From positions 1 to 21,309 of the forward strand of contig JANQXJ010000139.1 of assembly GCA_030729445.1 (NCBI GenBank): a DNA stretch of 21,309 bases. The letters run 5' to 3'. Within the stretch, counting starts at the first letter, position 1, and each line of letters begins with the position of its first letter. The DNA comes from Limnohabitans sp. GTDB taxonomy: Bacteria; Pseudomonadota; Gammaproteobacteria; Burkholderiales; Burkholderiaceae_C. This document shows positions 15,708-21,309 of the stretch, piece after piece. The notes under the pieces were generated by a model. The model saw only the letters and a program-made list of their open reading frames with translations. It had not been told where the DNA came from and did no database searches. Made by a program: the position numbers and the translations under genes.

Positions 15708-16889
15708 ATGACAAGACCTTTGGACGGCATCACCGTCGTCTCTCTCGAACACGCGATTGCCGCGCCCTTTTGCACCCGGCAATTGGCCGACCTGGGTGCG
15801 CGTGTCATCAAAATCGAACGCCCCGGCGCGGGCGATTTTGCGCGGGCCTACGACACGCGGGTGCGAGGCCAGTCTTCGCACTTTGTGTGGACCAACCGCT
15901 CCAAGGAAAGCCTGACGCTGGACCTGAAAAACCCCGACGCCATGGCCGTGCTGAACAGCCTGCTGCAAAGTGCCGACGTGCTGGTGCAAAACCTCGCGCC
16001 TGGTGCAGCTGCACGCATGGGCTTGTCGTTTGAGGCGCTCAGCCCCACACACCCGAAGTTGATCGTGTGCGACATCTCGGGCTATGGCGAAGACGGTCCC
16101 TACCGCGACAAAAAAGCCTATGACCTCTTGATCCAGAGCGAAGCGGGCATGTTGTCGATCACCGGCACGCCCGAGGACCCGTCCAAAACTGGCAACTCGA
16201 TCGCCGACATCGCGGCGGGCATGTACGCCTACACCAATATTTTGTCGGCCCTGCTTTTGCGCGGCAAAACCGGCCAGGGCAGCCACATCGACGTGTCCAT
16301 GCTCGAAGCGCTGGCCGAGTGGATGGGCTACCCGCTGTACTACGCACACGAAGGCGCCACCCCGCCGCCGCGCAGCGCCGCATCGCACGCGAGCATCTAC
16401 CCCTATGGCCCGTTTGCGGCGGGCGATGGTGGCACCGTGATGCTGGGCTTGCAAAACGAGCGTGAATGGAAAGTCTTTTGCGAGGTGGTGCTGGGCGATG
16501 CCGCACTCGCCAACGATCCGCGCTTTTGCACCAACGCCTTGCGCAGCGAGAACCGTGCGCAGCTCAAGCAACTCATCGTGGGCATGTTCGCCCGCATGAG
16601 CACCAGCGACGTCGAAGCGCGGCTGGACCAAGCGCAAATCGCCAACGCCCGCATGAACGACATGGCGGGCGTTTGGGCGCACCCGCAGCTCAAGGCGCGT
16701 GAGCGCTGGCAGCAAGTCGGCTCACCCGGGGGCGACATCCCTGCCCTGCTGCCGCCCGGGCGCAACAACCGCTTCGACTACCGCATGGACCCCGTGCCCG
16801 CTGTAGGCCAGCACACCGAGGCCATCTTGCGCGAGCTGGGGCTGGACGATGCGGCGGTGCAAGCGCTGCGTGACAACCAGGCCATTTGA
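15708..16889 (+). CDS. Class III CoA-transferase (CaiB/BaiF family)
   Basis: A 393-residue enzyme of the formyl-CoA transferase fold, which moves CoA between carboxylic acids through an aspartyl-CoA intermediate. The N-terminal LDGITVVSLEHAIAAPFCTR and DLGARVIKIERPGAGDFAR are typical, and AYDLLIQSEAGM carries the catalytic Asp139. GQGSHIDVSMLEALAEWMGY is the other family signature. The ATG at 15708 has AGGG eight bases upstream; a GTG three codons earlier is in frame. It lies 15 bases after the acyl-CoA dehydrogenase gene, so a likely scheme is activation of an acid by CoA transfer followed by its dehydrogenation. The acid is not identifiable here. It ends six bases from the convergent acuI-type gene. 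Confidence 0.92.
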   Translation: MTRPLDGITVVSLEHAIAAPFCTRQLADLGARVIKIERPGAGDFARAYDTRVRGQSSHFVWTNRSKESLTLDLKNPDAMAVLNSLLQSADVLVQNLAPGAAARMGLSFEALSPTHPKLIVCDISGYGEDGPYRDKKAYDLLIQSEAGMLSITGTPEDPSKTGNSIADIAAGMYAYTNILSALLLRGKTGQGSHIDVSMLEALAEWMGYPLYYAHEGATPPPRSAASHASIYPYGPFAAGDGGTVMLGLQNEREWKVFCEVVLGDAALANDPRFCTNALRSENRAQLKQLIVGMFARMSTSDVEARLDQAQIANARMNDMAGVWAHPQLKARERWQQVGSPGGDIPALLPPGRNNRFDYRMDPVPAVGQHTEAILRELGLDDAAVQALRDNQAI

Positions 16890-16895
16890 CTCATT

Positions 16896-17882
16896 TCAGC
16901 TGTTCACGTTCACCACCACCCGCCCACGCACCTGCCCCGCCAGGATCTCGGCGCCCAAGCCAATCGCATCGGCCAAGCCCACTTCGCGGGTCATGCGTTC
17001 CAGTTGTGCGGTGTCCAGGTCTTGCGCCAAACGTGCCCAGGCCGCTTCGCGCACGGCACGCGGGGCCATCACGCTGTCGATGCCCGCCAGCGTCACGCCG
17101 CGCAAGATGAAGGGTGCCACGCTGGATGGAAAGTCCATGCCTTGCGCCAGGCCGCAGGCCGTGACCACGCCGCCGTATTTCGTGCTAGCGCAGGCGTTGG
17201 CCAGGGTGTGGCTGCCCACGGTGTCGACCACGCCCGCCCAGCGCTCTTTGGCCAGCGGTTTGCCGGGGGCACTCAATTCGGCCCGGTCCATCACATCGGC
17301 CGCGCCCAGCTGGCGCAGGTAGTCGGCTTCTTGCAGGCGGCCTGTGCTGGCCACCACGCGGTAACCCAGGTTGGCCAGCAAGGCGATGGCCACGCTGCCC
17401 ACGCCGCCGCCCGCGCCCGTGACCAAAATGTCGCCCTTGTCGGGTGTGACGCCGTGCTTTTGCAGCGCCATCACACACAGCATGGCGGTGTAGCCTGCCG
17501 TGCCAATGGCCATGGCCTGGCGCGGGGTGAAGGCGGCAGGCAACTTGACCAGCCAGTCGCCTTTGAGCCGCGCCTTTTGTGCCAAGCCGCCGCTGTGGCT
17601 TTCGCCCACGCCCCAGCCGTTGAGCACGATTTGGTCACCCGCTTTGAACAGCGGGTGCTGGCTCTCGGTCACTGTGCCCGACAGGTCAATGCCAGGCGTG
17701 AGCGGAAACTTGCGCACCACGGGCGACTTGCCGGTGATGGCCAGGCCGTCTTTGTAGTTGAGGGTGGAGTAATCCACCTGCACCGTCACGTCGCCTTCGG
17801 GCAAGGCGCTGTCGTCGAGCGTTTGCAAGGTGCAGCGGTAACCGGCGTCGTCTTTGTGGATTTGCAGGGCTTGGTAGGTCAT
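16896..17882 (-). CDS. acuI: Acrylyl-CoA reductase AcuI / YhdH-type quinone oxidoreductase
   Basis: A 328-residue NADPH-dependent medium-chain reductase without the zinc-ligand set of alcohol dehydrogenases. AcuI-type enzymes reduce acrylyl-CoA to propanoyl-CoA. Typical landmarks are LNYKDGLAITGKSPVVR, FPLTPGIDLSGTV, NGWGVGESHSGGLAQKAR, GTAGYTAMLCVMALQ, the dinucleotide-binding VTGAGGGVGSVAIALLANLG, ASTGR, and AGIDSVMAP. The ATG at 17882 has a weak GAAAG about seven bases upstream. The exporter gene on the same strand ends 46 bases before it, so they may be co-transcribed. Acrylyl-CoA as substrate is a family-level inference. Confidence 0.88.
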   Translation of the reverse strand: MTYQALQIHKDDAGYRCTLQTLDDSALPEGDVTVQVDYSTLNYKDGLAITGKSPVVRKFPLTPGIDLSGTVTESQHPLFKAGDQIVLNGWGVGESHSGGLAQKARLKGDWLVKLPAAFTPRQAMAIGTAGYTAMLCVMALQKHGVTPDKGDILVTGAGGGVGSVAIALLANLGYRVVASTGRLQEADYLRQLGAADVMDRAELSAPGKPLAKERWAGVVDTVGSHTLANACASTKYGGVVTACGLAQGMDFPSSVAPFILRGVTLAGIDSVMAPRAVREAAWARLAQDLDTAQLERMTREVGLADAIGLGAEILAGQVRGRVVVNVNS

Positions 17883-17928
17883 GGGTTTCTTTCAAAAAGC
17901 GAAAACGTTCAAGGGTTTTGGGGGGCGT

Positions 17929-18828
17929 TCATTTGCGGTTGACCAGCACAATGCCCACGGCCACCAGGGCCAGGGACAGCACCAAGGTCAGGGTCACGGC
18001 TTCGCCCAGCCAGAGCAGGCCAAACAAAAGGGCGAACAGCGGCGTCAAAAATACAAAGGTCGAAATCTTGGTGGCGGGGTAATGGCCCAGCATCCACATC
18101 CAGGCCAGGTAACTGGCGAAGGCGCCGACCCCGGTTTGCAGTGCGACTGAACCGATGGCAAAGCGGCTCCAGCTGCCGTCCCAAGGCTCGCCCATGCCGT
18201 GTGAGACCCCGATCAACACCACGGTGCTGATGGCCAGTTGGTAAAAAAGCAGCTTTTCAGCCGAGATGCGCGTCAGGTTGCAAGCGCGGATGGCCACGGT
18301 GGTCAGGCCCCACAAAGCGCCTGCAGCCAGGCCCATCAGGTCGCCCGTCGCGCCGCCACCGCCAAAGCCTTCGCGCAGGGCAAACACCACGGCCGCAAAA
18401 GCGCAGGCCATGCCCACCCACTGCAAGGGTTTCAGGCGTTCGGTGCGGATGAACAAGGGCACCAAGGCCGCCACCCAAAAGGGTGAGGTGTACAAAAAGA
18501 CGGTGAGCCGCGAGGCGGTGGTGTGTTGCAGCCCGATGTAGATGAAGGCAAATTCGGCGGCAAACAAACAACCCACCAGCAATCCTGCCCAAAAGCTGCC
18601 GTCGCGCTCAAACAGCTTGACGCCCCGCCACTGGCACCACAGCCACAGCAGCAGCGTGGCCCCCAAGCCGCGCACGGCCGAAACAAAGACCGGCGGCAAC
18701 TCGGCCACGGTGGCTTTGACCAGCACCTGTTGAAACCCCCAAAACATGCAGCACACCAGCAAGGTGCCCACAGCCAAGGCGTCCAGGTTGTCTTTGCGGG
18801 GGCGGGTCGATGCGCTCATGCTGCCCAT
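17929..18828 (-). CDS. EamA-family (DMT) transporter
   Basis: A 299-residue inner-membrane protein with ten hydrophobic helices in two EamA repeats (about 15-145 and 160-298). The family exports metabolites such as amino acids. Typical segments are LLVCCMFWGFQQVLVK in helix 1, GLQHTTASRLTVFLYTSPFW, GLAAGALWGLTTVAIRA at the start of repeat two, and STFVFLTPLFALLFGLLWLGE near the end. The ATG at 18828 has AGGGGA seven bases upstream, which favours it over the ATG at 18819. It is divergent from phoD across 85 bases and precedes acuI on the same strand. The substrate is unknown. Confidence 0.9.
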   Translation of the reverse strand: MGSMSASTRPRKDNLDALAVGTLLVCCMFWGFQQVLVKATVAELPPVFVSAVRGLGATLLLWLWCQWRGVKLFERDGSFWAGLLVGCLFAAEFAFIYIGLQHTTASRLTVFLYTSPFWVAALVPLFIRTERLKPLQWVGMACAFAAVVFALREGFGGGGATGDLMGLAAGALWGLTTVAIRACNLTRISAEKLLFYQLAISTVVLIGVSHGMGEPWDGSWSRFAIGSVALQTGVGAFASYLAWMWMLGHYPATKISTFVFLTPLFALLFGLLWLGEAVTLTLVLSLALVAVGIVLVNRK

Positions 18829-18843
18829 TGTGCCGTCCCCTGC

Positions 18844-18874
18844 CCGGGCGACCTGTCACCCCCGATGCGCCCGG
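18844..18874. promoter_or_regulatory. Inverted repeat in the divergent gap between the exporter and phoD
   Basis: CCGGGCG (18844-18850) and CGCCCGG (18868-18874) are perfect 7-base inverted arms around 17 bases. The gap is only 85 bases and must hold both promoters, so this may be an operator. No regulator or consensus is recognised. Confidence 0.25.
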
Positions 18875-18913
18875 TTAACATGCCAAATCGCCCAGCCCAA
18901 CACCCCACGCGCC

Positions 18914-20491
18914 ATGCCCATCACCCCCCGCCTCAGCCCGACTTGGTCACGACGCGATGTGCACCGCGCAGCGCTGGCTGCCGCATTGGCGCCGTGGGTC
19001 ACGCCCGGCGTGCAGGCGCAAACCGCACCGCCGCGCTGGCGGGTCAACCCTTTTAGCCTGGGCGTGGCCAGTGGCCAGCCGCAGCCGAGCAGTGTGGTGC
19101 TGTGGACGCGTTTGCACATCGACGAGGCCGATGCCGCCCACCAGGCATCGGGCGCTCCTGTGGTGTGTGAGCTGTTTGCCGACGAGGCTTTGCGCCAACC
19201 CCTGCGCCAGTGGCGCCTGATGACCGACGCCCGCCGGGGCCACAGCCTGCATGTGCTGGCCGATGGCCTGCAGCCGGGGCGGCATTACTGGTTTCGCTTC
19301 AGCTCTGGCAGCGCCGTGAGTTCGGTGGGCCGCACGCGCACCAGCCCGGCTTTGAACGAGGTGGTGCGCCGCCTGCGCCTGGGCCTGGCTTCTTGCCAGC
19401 ATTACGAGCAAGGCCACTTCGCGGCGCACCGCGACATGGCCGCACAAGACCTGGACTTGGTGCTCTTTGTGGGTGACTACATCTACGAAAGCAGCAACAA
19501 ACAATACAAAATTCGCGCCCACAACAGCGGCATGCCCACCACGTTGGACGCCTACCGCGCCCGCCATGCGCACTACAAGAGCGACCCCGACTTGCAAGCT
19601 TGCCATTCGGCCCACCCCTGGCTGATGACTTGGGACGACCACGAGGTGGTGAACGATTACGCCAACGATCTCGACAAGAACTTCACCGACCCGGTGGTGT
19701 TCTTGCAGCGCCGGGCGGCGGCGTACCAAGCTTATTTTGAGCACATGCCGCTGCGCCTCGCGCCTGATCCGCAGCAGCCCAGCCAGATGCGCATCCACGA
19801 CCGCATGGCCTGGGGCACGCTGGCCGATTTGTGGACCCTGGACTGCCGCCAGCACCGCGACCACCAGGCCTGCCCCGACCTGATGCGCGGCGGTGGGCGC
19901 GTCGTCATGGGCTGTGATGCCTTGGCCGACCCGGCCCGCAGCATGCTCGGTCAGGCCCAAGAACAATGGCTCACGGCAGGCCTCACACAAAGCCAGCGGC
20001 GCTGGAAACTGCTGGCGCAGTCCACCTTGATGGCCAGCAGCGGTGTTCAGACCCCCTTGGGGCGCAGCGCTTTTACCGACGGTTGGGACGGTTACCCGCA
20101 AGCGCGGGCGCGGCTCTTGCAGACGGTGGCCGATGCGCGACTGAGCGATGTGGTCATGCTCGGTGGTGATATCCATGCCAACATGGCGGCCCAGTTGCGC
20201 GTGCAAGCGGGCGATGAGCGTTCGCCCGTGGTGGCCAGTGAGTTGGTCACCACCTCGGTGTCCACCCGGGGCATGTCGCCCAAACTCATGGCGCAAATCC
20301 AGCGCGACAACCCAGACATCCGCCACGCCCGACCGGACGAGCGGGGCTACACCCTGATCGACATCCGGCCTGAGCGCCTAGAAGCGCAGTTCTTGACCAC
20401 CCCGCACCCGGCCCAGCCCGAAGCCCGGCTGGGGCTGCAGGGTCGCTGGACCGTGCAGCAGGGCGTGGCAGGCGTTGTGCCGGGGTCTTGA
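18914..20491 (+). CDS. phoD: PhoD-like alkaline phosphatase, Tat-exported
   Basis: A 525-residue phosphatase/phosphodiesterase acting in the periplasm or outside the cell to release phosphate from organic esters. The N-terminus has a twin-arginine signal (SRRDVHRAALAAALAPW, about 12-28) with probable cleavage after VQA. A PhoD N-terminal domain follows (FSLGVASGQPQPSSVVLWTR; LQPGRHYWFRF). The metallophosphatase core shows LASCQHYEQG near 160, GDYIYES near 186, LMTWDDHEVVNDY near 238 and LGGDIHANM near 416, which include the expected metal ligands. No ribosome site precedes the ATG at 18914, chosen because it places the Tat motif correctly. No complete Pho box is seen upstream. It is followed by a terminator and a TetR-family gene. 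Confidence 0.9.
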   Translation: MPITPRLSPTWSRRDVHRAALAAALAPWVTPGVQAQTAPPRWRVNPFSLGVASGQPQPSSVVLWTRLHIDEADAAHQASGAPVVCELFADEALRQPLRQWRLMTDARRGHSLHVLADGLQPGRHYWFRFSSGSAVSSVGRTRTSPALNEVVRRLRLGLASCQHYEQGHFAAHRDMAAQDLDLVLFVGDYIYESSNKQYKIRAHNSGMPTTLDAYRARHAHYKSDPDLQACHSAHPWLMTWDDHEVVNDYANDLDKNFTDPVVFLQRRAAAYQAYFEHMPLRLAPDPQQPSQMRIHDRMAWGTLADLWTLDCRQHRDHQACPDLMRGGGRVVMGCDALADPARSMLGQAQEQWLTAGLTQSQRRWKLLAQSTLMASSGVQTPLGRSAFTDGWDGYPQARARLLQTVADARLSDVVMLGGDIHANMAAQLRVQAGDERSPVVASELVTTSVSTRGMSPKLMAQIQRDNPDIRHARPDERGYTLIDIRPERLEAQFLTTPHPAQPEARLGLQGRWTVQQGVAGVVPGS

Positions 20492-20534
20492 AAAGACCCA
20501 CCCGTATCCAAGGGTTACCATGCGGTCTTTTTTT
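20483..20534 (+). terminator. Probable terminator of phoD with an alternative hairpin
   Basis: AAAAGACC (20491-20498) pairs with GGTCTTTT (20524-20531), enclosing a small ACCC/GGGT hairpin (20500-20503 with 20512-20515), and is followed by TTT, giving a U-rich end. A competing hairpin, GGGTCTT-GAA-AAGACCC (20483-20499), uses the same first arm and overlaps the phoD stop. Termination is likely; the switch is speculative. Confidence 0.6.
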
Positions 20535-20546
20535 GGGCTGCGCAGC

Positions 20547-20552
20547 TAGAAT
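20547..20552 (+). promoter_or_regulatory. Candidate -10 box giving a near-leaderless TetR-family transcript
   Basis: TAGAAT ends six bases before the ATG at 20559. If it is the -10 element, transcription would start at or next to the ATG, which would explain why no ribosome site is present. No good -35 hexamer is seen 16-18 bases upstream. Confidence 0.35.
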
Positions 20553-20558
20553 TGCCGC

Positions 20559-21182
20559 ATGAACACCACCAACGTGACCGCGCCCAAAAAGTCCTTCAAA
20601 GTCCAAATGCTCGCCGCCCGCGAGACCGCCATCATCCAGTCGGTCAACCGGCTGTTGGCCGAAAAGGGTTTTGACGCGATGACGGTGGACGAAGTGGCGG
20701 CCGAGGTGGGCATTGCCAAGGCCAGTCTGTACAAACACTTCACCAGCAAGGAAGAGCTGGCCTGCGCCGCCATGGTCACCGCCATGCGCCGGGCGCAAGA
20801 GGTGATCCAGAGCACAGACCCCCAACTGGCCCCGCTGGAGAAGATCAAGGCCGTGACCCGCTGGACCATGACGCTCAAGTTGCAAGGCCTGATGCCCTCA
20901 TTGCCCAGCCAGAACTCCAGCCTGCGTGCCACCTTGATGGCGAGCAAGGACTACATGGACGGCTTGATGGAAGTCAGTGATGCATTGGGCGGCTGGATCG
21001 AAGAGGCCCAGGCCAAAGGCCAGATCAACAAGACTCTGCCCGCTGTTGCGGTGCTTTACACCTTGTTTGCCCGGGCCTGCGACCCGGTGCTGGAGTTTCT
21101 GAAAATGGGCGAGCAGCACACCGACGAGCAGATCCTCGATCTGGTGATGAGCACCTGCTTTGAGGGGCTGAACGCCCGCTGA
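20559..21182 (+). CDS. TetR/AcrR-family transcriptional regulator
   Basis: A 207-residue DNA-binding repressor-type protein. The N-terminal helix-turn-helix spans about residues 22-68, with IIQSVNRLLAEKGFDAMTVD, then EVAAEVGIAKASLYKHFTSKEEL, the classic TetR recognition-helix pattern ending YKHF. The rest is an all-helical ligand/dimer domain, as usual for the family. The ATG has no Shine-Dalgarno, and a possible -10 box (TAGAAT) lies so close that the mRNA may be leaderless. It follows phoD after a terminator, so it is probably a separate transcript, and it faces the universal stress protein gene. Its ligand and targets are unknown. Confidence 0.93.
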   Translation: MNTTNVTAPKKSFKVQMLAARETAIIQSVNRLLAEKGFDAMTVDEVAAEVGIAKASLYKHFTSKEELACAAMVTAMRRAQEVIQSTDPQLAPLEKIKAVTRWTMTLKLQGLMPSLPSQNSSLRATLMASKDYMDGLMEVSDALGGWIEEAQAKGQINKTLPAVAVLYTLFARACDPVLEFLKMGEQHTDEQILDLVMSTCFEGLNAR

Positions 21183-21198
21183 AGCCTGCGCTTCAGCG
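21177..21198. terminator. Hairpin shared by the convergent ends of the TetR and Usp genes
   Basis: CGCTGAAG (21177-21184) and CTTCAGCG (21191-21198) form a perfect 8-bp stem with a six-base loop. Each arm contains the stop codon of one of the two convergent genes. There is no U-run on either strand, so bidirectional termination or 3'-end protection is possible but unproven. Confidence 0.45.
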
Positions 21199-21309
21199 CA
21201 CCAGCAGCACAGGCACTTTGCAGTTCGCCAGCACCTGGGTGGCGACCGAACCCATGACCAGGTTGCCCAGGGTGCCGTGGCCGTGCGAGCCCATCACCAC
21301 CAAGTCAAA
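21193..21309 (-). CDS. Universal stress protein (UspA family), C-terminal fragment at window edge
   Basis: The complement reads as the last 38 codons of a UspA-type protein, open to the window edge, so the gene continues beyond it. The segment FDLVVMGSHGHGTLGNLVMG contains the family's ATP-binding glycine signature (G-2x-G-9x-G-S/T pattern), followed by SVATQVLANCKVPVLLVR and a stop. Such small cytoplasmic proteins accumulate under stress and often bind ATP. The stop is 10 bases from that of the TetR-family gene. Confidence 0.9.
   Translation of the reverse strand, partial: FDLVVMGSHGHGTLGNLVMGSVATQVLANCKVPVLLVR

Noticed and set aside
14397..16715. A 772-codon open frame antisense to the acyl-CoA dehydrogenase and CoA-transferase genes
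   Set aside because: It is rich in His, Arg, Gly and Ala with no recognisable domain, and it mirrors two well-conserved enzymes; it is a by-product of high G+C. The same applies to long frames antisense to aacS and phoD.
18829..18913. Possible Pho box upstream of phoD (CTGTCAC)
   Set aside because: Only one half-site is present; there is no second direct repeat at the 11-bp spacing.

Overview
This 21.3 kb window looks like ordinary chromosome from a betaproteobacterium of the order Burkholderiales, most likely the family Comamonadaceae. The reasons are high G+C, dense gene packing with short gaps, two TRAP transporters and the character of the recognisable proteins. The genus cannot be fixed from this sequence. 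There is no rRNA, tRNA, CRISPR array, insertion sequence or phage gene.

Layout. (a) 1-5148: the 3' end of a benzoate/H+ symporter gene (benE) runs convergently, with a 9-base overlap, into a D-lactate dehydrogenase/glycolate oxidase-type flavoprotein on the minus strand. On the other side of a 199-base divergent promoter region are a PduO-type cobalamin adenosyltransferase, a small exported protein of unknown function, and an acetoacetyl-CoA synthetase. (b) 5171-8165, minus strand: a three-gene TRAP transporter, dctP-dctQ-dctM, with an intrinsic terminator after dctP. (c) 8333-9310, minus strand: a long-type dapD for lysine and cell-wall synthesis, with its own terminator and a terminator-like hairpin in its leader. 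(d) 9504-13354, plus strand: a second and less common TRAP system made of a TatT-family lipoprotein, a binding protein and a fused QM permease. (e) 13363-14416, minus strand: two genes of unknown function, one a four-cysteine small protein and one a Rossmann-like protein, in DNA of clearly lower G+C. (f) 14532-17882: an acyl-CoA dehydrogenase and a class III CoA-transferase in a probable operon, convergent with an AcuI-type acrylyl-CoA reductase that follows an EamA-family exporter. (g) 18914-21309: a Tat-exported PhoD-type phosphatase, a TetR-family regulator and the C-terminus of a universal stress protein running off the window.

Taken together the genes suggest a heterotroph that takes up organic acids (BenE, two TRAP systems) and processes them as hydroxy acids, ketone bodies and acyl-CoAs. 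That link is inferred from gene neighbourhood. The observations most worth following are the TatT-P-QM operon, whose binding protein lacks the usual ligand-binding arginine; the attenuator-like leader of dapD; and paired palindromes that fit a lactate-regulator consensus in front of the flavoprotein gene.
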